From: Pseudomonas oryzihabitans
Lineage (GTDB): Bacteria; Pseudomonadota; Gammaproteobacteria; Pseudomonadales; Pseudomonadaceae
Assembly: GCF_001518815.1 (NCBI RefSeq)
Contig: NZ_CP013987.1
Coordinates: 4,734,501 to 4,798,500 of the forward strand
Direction of reading: 5' to 3'
Length of the DNA: 64,000 nucleotides
Both the position numbers and the translations under genes were made by a program. The notes below the pieces were generated by a model. It was not told the origin of the DNA and did no database searches. It worked only from the letters and a program-made list of their open reading frames with translations. Position 1 is the stretch's first letter; every line of letters begins with the position of its first letter. This document shows positions 37,031-44,526 of the stretch, one piece after another.

Positions 37031-37992
37031 ACCACCCGGATCCCGCCGTCGACGAAGGTCTCACGCAGTTCGCCTTCGCCCCAACCGGTGCGGCGCCTGC
37101 CATTCGTCAATTGGCGCCCTTGCCCGAATTACTAGGCGGTCGCTATCAGCTGGAAAGCTTGCTGGGCGTCGGCGGCATGGGCGCCGTCTACCGCGCGCGC
37201 GACCTCCTGCGCGAACAGTACGGCGATCCGGCGCCCCAGGTCGCGATCAAGGTGCTCAACGACGATTTCGCCGAATACAGCGATGCCAACGCCCTGCTCT
37301 ACGGTGAATTCGCCCTGACCATACGGCTACGCCACCCGCACATCGTTCGGCTGCACGGCTTCGAGATCGACCGTGACAGCGAGCGCGCCTTCATCACCCT
37401 TGAGCTGCTGCGCGGTCCGACTCTCGACGCGCTGCTCTGCGATCGTCCCGAGGGCCTTGGCTGGAACGAATTACAGGAGGTCGCCCTGCCGCTACTGGAA
37501 GCTTTGCAGTTCACCCACGCCAACGGCGTTCTGCACGGTGACCTCAAACCCAGCAACGTGATCCTCACCCCTAGCGGTCTGCGCCTGTTCGACTTCGGCC
37601 TCGGCCAGCCTTGCGAAGCTCTGCTACCTGGTCTACCCCGCCTGAGTCGCAGTCGCCTCAACGCCTGGACGGTGCGCTACGCACCTTACGAGCTGCTTGA
37701 AGAGGGAGTGCTGACCCCGGCGGGCGACCTGTACGCCTGTGCCTGCGTGCTCTACGAACTGGCCACCGGCAAGCACCCCTATCGCCGCCTCAGTGCCAAG
37801 CAGGCCCGTAGCCTGCAGATCGAGCCCGAACGGCCGGATGCCATGCCCATCACGGCCTGGCGGGTATTGCGTAAAGCATTGGAAATCGATCCGCGGCAAC
37901 GCCAGCAGGACCTGGGTGAATGGCTCGCCCTCTGGCAGACGCAGGCGCCCGCGCGGCGCTGGTGGCAGCGCCTGCACCCACGTTCCACGTGA
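37027..37992 (+). CDS. Serine/threonine protein kinase of the T6SS (Stk1-like)
   Basis: A 321-residue Hanks-type kinase without membrane helix or sensor domain. The glycine loop LLGVGGMGAVYRARDL (about 45-60), the ATP lysine VAIKVLN (Lys75), the catalytic loop HGDLKPSN (Asp172, Lys174) and DFGLG (Asp189) are intact. The residue before the catalytic Asp is Gly rather than Arg, so it is a non-RD kinase. It forms a unit with Stp1 and Fha. The last codons lie in a parS-like sequence. Confidence 0.94.
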   Translation: MNHPDPAVDEGLTQFAFAPTGAAPAIRQLAPLPELLGGRYQLESLLGVGGMGAVYRARDLLREQYGDPAPQVAIKVLNDDFAEYSDANALLYGEFALTIRLRHPHIVRLHGFEIDRDSERAFITLELLRGPTLDALLCDRPEGLGWNELQEVALPLLEALQFTHANGVLHGDLKPSNVILTPSGLRLFDFGLGQPCEALLPGLPRLSRSRLNAWTVRYAPYELLEEGVLTPAGDLYACACVLYELATGKHPYRRLSAKQARSLQIEPERPDAMPITAWRVLRKALEIDPRQRQQDLGEWLALWQTQAPARRWWQRLHPRST

Positions 37993-37995
37993 AAC
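37982..37995. other. Imperfect parS-like sequence at the stk1 stop codon
   Basis: GTTCCACGTGAAAC combines the Pseudomonas parS left half (GTTCCAC) with the GTGAAAC right half found in other bacteria, so one position breaks perfect symmetry. It overlaps the TGA of the kinase gene and lies 24 bases before vgrG. ParB binding is less sure than for the two perfect sites. Confidence 0.45.
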
Positions 37996-38018
37996 CTTTG
38001 ACTGTCAGGAAGACACCC

Positions 38019-40058
38019 ATGTTCAGCGCTGCCAATGCTTCCCGCTTCACCCTGGTCCTGCCGGGTCTCGCCCATGACTTTCAGGTCCTGGCATTCCGCG
38101 GGCAGGAAGCCCTCAACGAGCCCTATCGCTTCCAAGTGGAACTCATCAGCGAAAAGTCTGATTGGGCGCTGCAAGACCTGCTCAACCGTCCCGCCTGGCT
38201 TAGCCTCGGCCCCGTCGACGTGGGCATTCACGGAATGCTGGGCGCCGTCGTTCAGGGCGACTCAGGCCAGCGACTAACCCGCTATCGCGTGGAGCTGGTC
38301 CCCCGCCTGGCCTATCTGGCACAGCGCACCAATTCGCGCATCTTTCAAAATCTCACGGTGCCCCAGATCCTCGTTAAGTTACTTGAAGAGCATGGGATTC
38401 TAGAGGGTGCCTATCGCCTGGCGTTGGGTCCGACGCCCTATCCACTGCGCGACTACTGCGTGCAATACGGCGAGAGCGACCTGAACTTTCTGGATCGGTT
38501 GTGCGAGGAAGAAGGCATTCATTATCACTTCGAACACCGGCCCGAGGGTGCCGTGCTGGTGTTCGGCGACGATGCCACCAGCTTTCCTCGTCTGACCGCT
38601 ACGCCCTACCACCCCGGTAGCGGCCAGGTCGTCGATCGCCCGGTCATCCGTGGTCTTGAGGTCGGGATGCAGACCCGCAGCACGCAGATGACCCTGCGCG
38701 ATCAGGACCCCATGCAACCCCGCCTGCGTCTGGAGAGCCGAAGTGACATCGAGCACCAAGTGGTGCTGGAGCACTACGCCTATCCCGCTGGTTTTCGCGA
38801 CCGCAGCCGTGGCAAACAACTCAGCAGCCGAGGCCTAGAAGCCCTGCGGGTCGACAGCCAGACGGCCCGGGGCTATGGCGATCAGCCCTGCCTAGCCAGC
38901 GGTCATTTTTTGCCTCTGACGGAGCATCCCCGTGCGGACTGGAATCAGTTGTGGCTGCTCACCCGTATTGAACATGAGGGCCGCCAACCCCAGGTGTTGG
39001 AGGAAGGCCTAGGCACTCCTGCGCTACTGGCGCTCTCCGACAATGACAGCTGGACCCAGGGCTACCGCAATCGCTTCCATGCCGTTCCCTGGCAACTCCC
39101 CTTCCGCCCTTTGCCCCGTCATCCCAAACCCCGCCTGCTCGGTCAGCAAAGCGCAGTCGTCACCGGTCCGGTTGGAGAAGAGATCCATTGCGATGCCCTG
39201 GGCCGGGTCAAGGTGCAGTTCCACTGGGATCGCGAGGGGCAAGCGGACGAGCGCACCAGTTGCTGGTTGCGTGTCGCCACCGGCTGGGCTGGCAATCGCC
39301 ACGGTGCGCTCGCCGTGCCGAGAATCGGCATGGAAGTGTTGGTGGGCTTTCTCGAAGGGGATCCTGACCAGCCGTTGATACTCGGCTGCCTGTACCACGC
39401 CGAGCATCAACCGCCGGTGAAGCTGCCCAGAGACAAGACCCGCAGCACCTTCAAGAGCCTGAGTAGCCCAGGTGGTGGGGGCTACAACGAACTACGCATA
39501 GAGGATCGCCAGGGGCAGGAGGAAATCCATGTCCATGCCCAGCGCGACTGGGACGAACACATTCGCCATGATCATCGCAGCGAGATCGGCCACGAGCGTC
39601 ATCAGTGCATCCATGGCAACAGCCACAGTGAGCTGCACGCGGAAGAACACCGCCTCATCCATGGCCTGCGCAAGGCCGAGGTCAAGGCCAGCGACCACCT
39701 GCTGATCGGCGGCAGCCAGCACCTCAAGCTGGGCACCGGGCAGTTCGTCGAGGCCGGCCAGGAAATCCATATCAAGGCAGGCGAGCGGGTCGTCATCGAA
39801 GCCGCTACCGAGCTCACCCTGAAGGCCGGTGGCAGCTTCATCAAGCTCGACGCGAGTGGCATCACCCTGGTCGGTCCCCTAGCTCGCCTCAACGCTGGCG
39901 GCGCCCCCGGCAAGGGATCCGGAATCGCGCTGCAGCTGCCACAGCCACCGGGGGACACACGTGAGGAAGCGGCGGGCGATGCGAATCAGCGAGCCCTTGC
40001 CAACTCGTTGGAGCGTGAAGACGCGAAGCCGCAGCGGAAGCTCAACTTTTCCGTCTGA
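38019..40058 (+). CDS. vgrG: T6SS spike protein VgrG
   Basis: A 679-residue trimeric tail-spike protein. The gp27-like base spans about residues 1-370 (FRGQEALNEPYRFQVELIS; YCVQYGESDLNFLDRLCEEEGIHYHFEH). The gp5 OB-fold follows (AVVTGPVGEEIHCDALGRVKVQFHWDREG; IGMEVLVGFLEGDPDQPLILGCLYHAEH), then a short beta-helix needle ending GGSFIKLDASGITLVGP. There is no fused enzymatic domain, only a charged roughly 45-residue tail (GDTREEAAGDANQRALANSL). The ATG at 38019 opens the typical Phe-rich N-terminus. It lies directly after stk1 and upstream of a putative effector, which it probably carries. Confidence 0.96.
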   Translation: MFSAANASRFTLVLPGLAHDFQVLAFRGQEALNEPYRFQVELISEKSDWALQDLLNRPAWLSLGPVDVGIHGMLGAVVQGDSGQRLTRYRVELVPRLAYLAQRTNSRIFQNLTVPQILVKLLEEHGILEGAYRLALGPTPYPLRDYCVQYGESDLNFLDRLCEEEGIHYHFEHRPEGAVLVFGDDATSFPRLTATPYHPGSGQVVDRPVIRGLEVGMQTRSTQMTLRDQDPMQPRLRLESRSDIEHQVVLEHYAYPAGFRDRSRGKQLSSRGLEALRVDSQTARGYGDQPCLASGHFLPLTEHPRADWNQLWLLTRIEHEGRQPQVLEEGLGTPALLALSDNDSWTQGYRNRFHAVPWQLPFRPLPRHPKPRLLGQQSAVVTGPVGEEIHCDALGRVKVQFHWDREGQADERTSCWLRVATGWAGNRHGALAVPRIGMEVLVGFLEGDPDQPLILGCLYHAEHQPPVKLPRDKTRSTFKSLSSPGGGGYNELRIEDRQGQEEIHVHAQRDWDEHIRHDHRSEIGHERHQCIHGNSHSELHAEEHRLIHGLRKAEVKASDHLLIGGSQHLKLGTGQFVEAGQEIHIKAGERVVIEAATELTLKAGGSFIKLDASGITLVGPLARLNAGGAPGKGSGIALQLPQPPGDTREEAAGDANQRALANSLEREDAKPQRKLNFSV

Positions 40059-40115
40059 CCCCAGCGCATTCAAAGGACCAGCCGCGGCAATGCGGCCTCT
40101 GCAAAGGACAGCAGC

Positions 40116-42485
40116 ATGACCAACCCTCCCACCACACAACAAACCAAGGTGGAAAACTGGGCTTACCCTTTCAAGACGAAGAATGGCCAGGACGTCACCA
40201 ATCCGCAGCTTTACCAGCAAGCCCTGGCCCATGCCCGTGGCGGCACCTACCTGCTGGGCAGCAATGGTCTCTGGCATGGCGGCGTGCACTTCGACGAAGG
40301 CACCGCGGCCTACCTGGACCAGTCGCGCATCCACTGTATCGCCGATGGCGAGGTGGTCGCCTATCGCATCGACGATCAGGTCCAGCGCTTCGCACCTGAC
40401 GAGGGCTCAGCGCCCGAGATCAAGACCTACTCCACCAGTTTTGTCCTGGTTCGCCATCGTCTGGAAGCACCGCAGCTGCCCAACGGCCAGGAGACGCCGC
40501 CTTCGCTGGTGTTCTTCAGCCTCTATATGCACCTGCTGGATTGGGCAGGTTACGAGGCCAATCCTGCCCTGCCCCGCCCGCCTTTCTGGGGCGGCGACCG
40601 TTATCGGGTGCAGACCCAGGGCGGCAAGCTCAATGTTCGCCAGGAGCCGCGCGGCAATGCGCCGGTACAGGCCGAGCTCGACAACGGTAGCCAGATACGC
40701 ATTGCCGGGGATGGCGACTGGTGCAAGATCATTGAGGTCCTCGATAACGGTTTGACCCTCCGACCAGGCCGCCCTCAGGCCAGCCTAGGCTATGTCGCCC
40801 GCCGCTATCTCAAACCGGAAGCCGCGCCCAAGGCGCAGAACAGCGTAGTGGTGCTGGAACAGCCGTTCTCCATCAAGGCTGGCGTTCTATTGGGCCATCC
40901 CGGCCTCTATGAAGGCCGACAACAGATCCACTTGGAAACCTTCAGCTGCGACGACCTCCCCGCCTTCATCGAACACAGCCGCGCCTGGGCCGCCAAGCTG
41001 CCCGAGAGCGAGAAGACGCTACTGAAAATCCATGCCGGCGCCAGCAAGCTCATCACCCATCGACCCGATATCGATGCCAACCATCCTCCGAGGATCAGTG
41101 ATCCAGGCGTTCAAGTAGGCGTAGACCTCATCCTAAGCCAAGCTCAACTGGATGCTCTGCCTGCTGCAGACAAGATCGTGATCGCCGCGCGTAACGAAGG
41201 TGGCGTTCGTATATCGGAACAGCACTGGTGGCATTTGAAAGGGCTATTGGCAGATGCCGAAGGAAACCCTATTGATGGGTGGCTTTGTGAGCAGGAATTT
41301 ATTACTAGCCGGCATAGTTCGTGGGAGTGGGTAGATTACCTGACTGCAGAAGAAAAAGTTCCTCCTCTTTCAGCACTGGCCTATCATTTCGACGCTAAGA
41401 ATTTTTTGAACCCTGAAGAAAAACACTCTTATAAGGAAAATATAAGTCAGGCTCAAAATAGTGAAGTTCGAGTTCTTCTCTATAGAATACTCAAGCTAGA
41501 TCATAGTCGAAAGCTAACCAATAGAGAAATAGAAAGTGGACTTCGGAAATCTTGGCAAGCAAGTGCTATCAAGAAGATCTCGGCGCATAGCGAAAGCGAA
41601 TGGGCTTGGACAGATGAAAAATGGACTAGCCTAGACGCTTTAATGACTCATAACAGAAAACCCAACAGATGCTGGGAAGACGAAAAATTAAAAATAAAGC
41701 CTATGGCTTGGTTGACACAGCAAGTATGTAGCACGCTCTTGCTAGGAAGCTCCAAATTTTGGCACCTTGAATGCACCGAACTTATATCATGCAATAAATC
41801 CAACTTAAGCCTGATAGATAAAGATCGCTTTTTAAAACTATACAAGAAAGAGCATGATAACTTTTCTCCACAGGTTCAAAACACACTAAACGAAAAGTCG
41901 CTTGAAAATCTTTCCGAACTTATCGAAAGCCTTAACAATCACTACAGATCCACACAACAAAAATCAAACATCTACGAAGTAGCATACATGCTAGCCACCG
42001 CTAGGCACGAAACCTACCACTATTTATCGCGAGAGTTTTTTAGCAAAAAACCAGAAATTGGGAACCTGTCATACTTCGATAAATATGATCCTATTTTAGC
42101 GAATACGGTACAGTTGAGAAGAAGAGCTATAGACAATGGCAACAAACAACAGGGCGATGGCTATAAATATAGAGGTAGAGGCTGCGTTCATCTCACTTGG
42201 AAAAATAACTACGCCAAGGCTTCCGAAAAATTCAAAATCGATTTCGTTTCTAATCCTGACTTGGCTGCAGAATTTAGGTATTCAGTACCTATAATGATCT
42301 GGGGAATGACGGACGGCATCTTCACTGGGAAAAAGCTTAAAGACTATATAAATTCTGAAAATATCGATTTCGAAGGGGCAAGGAAGATAATCAATGGAGC
42401 TGATCAGAAAGCCTTGATTGCCAAATATGCCAGAAAGTTTCTTGATATCCTAAATTCAACATCACGACTACCAAAGGAGTTTTAG
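40116..42485 (+). CDS. Putative T6SS cell-wall-degrading effector (M23-like/SH3/GH19-like)
   Basis: A 789-residue protein directly downstream of vgrG. Residues about 45-145 resemble the first half of an M23 peptidase fold (LWHGGVHFDEGTA, HCIADGEVVAYRI, FFSLYMHLLDW); residues 248-285 resemble its second half (IKAGVLLGHPG, IHLETF). Between them is a bacterial SH3 domain (161-235; KLNVRQEPRGNAPV). The expected H-x-G-x-D metal motif reads H54-G-G-V-H58, so activity there is doubtful. A second SH3-like stretch lies near 340-400. Residues about 565-785 are GH19 chitinase/lysozyme-like: AYMLATARHETYHYL (candidate catalytic Glu632), YKYRGRGCVHLTWKNNY, and ARKIINGADQKALIAKYARKF. From about residue 365 on, the DNA is strikingly AT-rich. 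There is no signal peptide, as expected for T6SS delivery. Function is inferred. Confidence 0.8.
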   Translation: MTNPPTTQQTKVENWAYPFKTKNGQDVTNPQLYQQALAHARGGTYLLGSNGLWHGGVHFDEGTAAYLDQSRIHCIADGEVVAYRIDDQVQRFAPDEGSAPEIKTYSTSFVLVRHRLEAPQLPNGQETPPSLVFFSLYMHLLDWAGYEANPALPRPPFWGGDRYRVQTQGGKLNVRQEPRGNAPVQAELDNGSQIRIAGDGDWCKIIEVLDNGLTLRPGRPQASLGYVARRYLKPEAAPKAQNSVVVLEQPFSIKAGVLLGHPGLYEGRQQIHLETFSCDDLPAFIEHSRAWAAKLPESEKTLLKIHAGASKLITHRPDIDANHPPRISDPGVQVGVDLILSQAQLDALPAADKIVIAARNEGGVRISEQHWWHLKGLLADAEGNPIDGWLCEQEFITSRHSSWEWVDYLTAEEKVPPLSALAYHFDAKNFLNPEEKHSYKENISQAQNSEVRVLLYRILKLDHSRKLTNREIESGLRKSWQASAIKKISAHSESEWAWTDEKWTSLDALMTHNRKPNRCWEDEKLKIKPMAWLTQQVCSTLLLGSSKFWHLECTELISCNKSNLSLIDKDRFLKLYKKEHDNFSPQVQNTLNEKSLENLSELIESLNNHYRSTQQKSNIYEVAYMLATARHETYHYLSREFFSKKPEIGNLSYFDKYDPILANTVQLRRRAIDNGNKQQGDGYKYRGRGCVHLTWKNNYAKASEKFKIDFVSNPDLAAEFRYSVPIMIWGMTDGIFTGKKLKDYINSENIDFEGARKIINGADQKALIAKYARKFLDILNSTSRLPKEF

Positions 42486-42487
42486 CT

Positions 42488-43204
42488 TTGTCCTTCAAAA
42501 CTGTAGCAATTCTTTTTAGCGTTATGCTATTGAACTTCACCGCTTACGCAAATGAATTAGAGGCAAAAAAGATCGACCAAAGAGACATAATATTTAAATC
42601 AAGAGACAAAACTCTAAGGTACAGAAATATTATCGGATATAAAGATGGCTCTTTTAGAGATTTAATAAAAATTAATTCAACACCTTCACTTTACTCATCA
42701 GCTGATGGCGAAAACTATTATACATTAAAGGCGGAGGGTAACGAAATAAAGGTTGACTGCCTATATTCTGATGTCAGAAATCCCTTTAATGGAATACGAA
42801 TTCGTAAAGGAATCTGCGGACTGAACCAAAATCTAAATTCCGAATATACCGATTCAGCCTTCAACTTAACTGATAAATGGCAAAGCGAAACTTCTAACAT
42901 AGATACCAGCCTCCTTATTGAACGCGGGGAGCCTGTTGAAGTTCTAGTGAGCGAAAATTCGGAAATAAAAATTAGTCAACGCTATTCAGAGCTATCAGAT
43001 CTAGAAAACTCCACACCAGATGCTATAGTCGAAGTCTCCAACAGCTGCTTTAACCTCGGGAAAAGAAGATTATATGTAGTCAGCCACAAGCTTTCTCACG
43101 AATTGGAAGCTGTATTCATCGAGCCTCACGGTGAAGAATTTACGATCCGAAACTTAGCAGACGAAATAAAAAACATAAAAACGTCATCCTGCTCTAAGCG
43201 ATAA
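42488..43204 (+). CDS. Putative periplasmic immunity protein for the upstream effector
   Basis: A 238-residue protein of no family I recognise. The TTG start at 42488 is chosen because AAGGAG lies eight bases upstream and it gives a complete signal peptide (MSFKTVAILFSVMLLNFTAYA, cleavage before NE). The mature part is mostly polar and probably beta-rich, with Cys residues in VDCLYSD, GICGLNQ, SNSCFNL and SSCSKR that could form two disulfides in the periplasm. It starts two bases after the effector stop and shares its low G+C. Position, export signal and composition point to an immunity protein that blocks the peptidoglycan-cleaving effector; this is inference. Confidence 0.7.
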   Translation: MSFKTVAILFSVMLLNFTAYANELEAKKIDQRDIIFKSRDKTLRYRNIIGYKDGSFRDLIKINSTPSLYSSADGENYYTLKAEGNEIKVDCLYSDVRNPFNGIRIRKGICGLNQNLNSEYTDSAFNLTDKWQSETSNIDTSLLIERGEPVEVLVSENSEIKISQRYSELSDLENSTPDAIVEVSNSCFNLGKRRLYVVSHKLSHELEAVFIEPHGEEFTIRNLADEIKNIKTSSCSKR

Positions 43205-43230
43205 GATCTAGAGCAAAGCGCTTATTTTTT
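43195..43230 (+). terminator. Terminator after the immunity gene
   Basis: Stem TAAGCG (43195-43200) / CGCTTA (43219-43224) followed by TTTTTT. The left arm overlaps the immunity stop region and the right arm overlaps the stop codon of the convergent glycosylase gene. The stem is short (6 bp), so strength is uncertain. Confidence 0.6.
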
Positions 43231-43896
43231 GATTAATGCTTTTACACGCATTTCTAACAACCCCGGAAACCTCGTATACCACGTCTGATTCAACGGCGAA
43301 GGATGCGGCAGTGGATAGAGGGTCAGTGTCTTGCACACGCCCTCCTCCGTTTCCAGGGTGACCTCGATGCTGCTTTCGAAGCGGTCTTCGCTTTTCCAGA
43401 AGGCCTCCAGGCGAGTGCGCTCTTCCTTGGATTGGCCGATGCCGAACCAGAGGAAGGCTTCACGGCCAAAGGTGATGAGCTGGGTACCGTGCCAGTGTTC
43501 CACCAGCAGGCGGCGCATCAGGGGGTGGAAGGTCTTTTTTATCCGTTCCGACCAGGCTTTGTTGCCCAGGGGTTTGTAGGGCACGGTGTTAGCCCAGAAG
43601 AACTGCTGGCTCAGGCTGCGGCTGGCCTCGAAATCGGCCGGGGGATGGCCGTACAGGTGTTTGTAGAGGATCTTGCGGGCGATCTGGCCGCCGCTGCCGA
43701 TGAAGGGCTCGCCGTACTTCACTTCCTCCCGCCCTGGATCGCGGCCGAAAAAGCCCAGGGGCGCCTCGGGATCGCCCAGACCGATGATGGGGTCCAGCGG
43801 GTCCTTGGCGAATTGTTCGTAGATCGGAAGATCGACACCAGGAAGGTCGGCGGCGAGTTGGCGAAAGGCTTCGCGCTCTGCGGAAGACAACGGCAT
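43222..43896 (-). CDS. Uracil-DNA glycosylase superfamily protein
   Basis: A protein of 224 residues from this start, of the uracil-DNA glycosylase fold. The nucleophilic-water/pyrimidine loop is seen as LGFFGRDPGREEVKYGEPFIGSGGQ and the DNA-minor-groove loop as PLPHPSPLNQTWY. FWANTVPYKPLGNKAW is the uracil-recognition region. It differs from Ung (no GQDPYH motif) and lacks the four Cys of Fe-S type family 4 enzymes, so the subfamily and substrate are unclear. Starts at 43896 (MPLSSAERE, GGGGA eight bases upstream) and 43911 (MGICCMPLS) are both possible. It marks the right border of the low-GC T6SS cargo. Confidence 0.8.
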   Translation of the reverse strand: MPLSSAEREAFRQLAADLPGVDLPIYEQFAKDPLDPIIGLGDPEAPLGFFGRDPGREEVKYGEPFIGSGGQIARKILYKHLYGHPPADFEASRSLSQQFFWANTVPYKPLGNKAWSERIKKTFHPLMRRLLVEHWHGTQLITFGREAFLWFGIGQSKEERTRLEAFWKSEDRFESSIEVTLETEEGVCKTLTLYPLPHPSPLNQTWYTRFPGLLEMRVKALIKK

Positions 43897-44037
43897 GCAA
43901 CAGATCCCCATCGAGGAATTAATCCCTCTTGTAGAGCGCTGCCTTGCGGGTGACGTTCCGTAACGACTGGCGGAGCGGCAGCCTTGGGGCGATAGGGTAA
44001 ACTGCCCGGCTCGAACGACCCCTCAAGGTGAATCCCG

Positions 44038-44415
44038 TTGATCAATCTGCTACGCAACGGCCTCGGCCAGGTGATCGTCGGCCTGGATCTGGTGACCCGG
44101 CCGCGCAAGCTCAAGCGCAGTGAGCAGGCCCAGGCTGCCATCGAGGCGGAACTGGCGAATCTGTCGCTCTATCAGTTCCAGGCCTGCCCCTTCTGCGTGA
44201 AGACGCGCCGCGCCCTGCATCGGCTGAACCTGCCGATCCGGCTCAAGGACATCAAGAAGGACCCGCAGCTGCGTGCCGAGCTGGAACAGGGCGGTGGCCG
44301 GGTTAAGGTGCCTTGCCTGCGCATCGACGAAGGCAGCCAGAGCGTATGGATGTACGAGTCGGACGACATCATCGCCTATCTGGAGCAGCGCTACGGTGAG
44401 CGGCAGCCGGCGTGA
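44038..44415 (+). CDS. Glutaredoxin-like thioredoxin-fold protein
   Basis: A 125-residue protein with a roughly 40-residue N-terminal extension and a glutaredoxin/GST-N-type thioredoxin fold. The active site is C50-P-F-C53 (LYQFQACPFCVKTRRALHRL), a dithiol glutaredoxin motif; the cis-Pro is in VKVPCLRID. The start is TTG at 44038 behind AAGGTGA; no ATG lies in a suitable place. It probably reduces disulfides or glutathionylated proteins in the cytoplasm. The N-terminal helix could associate with the membrane, but this is uncertain. Confidence 0.85.
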   Translation: MINLLRNGLGQVIVGLDLVTRPRKLKRSEQAQAAIEAELANLSLYQFQACPFCVKTRRALHRLNLPIRLKDIKKDPQLRAELEQGGGRVKVPCLRIDEGSQSVWMYESDDIIAYLEQRYGERQPA

Positions 44416-44470
44416 TGCCTGAGTGGTGAGCCGTAGCGGACAAGGCTGCACCGTTGTCCACGCTACGCAT

Positions 44471-44523
44471 TGCTTGGGTTCGTTGGGCTTCGACGGTGGA
44501 GCTGTCTCGGTCCAACCTACGGG
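44471..44523. repeat. Degenerate REP-type repeat
   Basis: The segment contains CGTTGGGCTTCG and CCAACCTACGGG, the same building blocks as the larger inverted repeat at 63038-63116. It fills most of the gap between the glutaredoxin-like gene and the convergent DUF3299 gene. Confidence 0.6.
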
Positions 44524-44526
44524 TTG

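Noticed and set aside
40116-41200. MIX-type T6SS effector marker at the effector N-terminus
   Set aside because: I could not find the conserved MIX residues; the N-terminus fits a degenerate M23-like fold instead.
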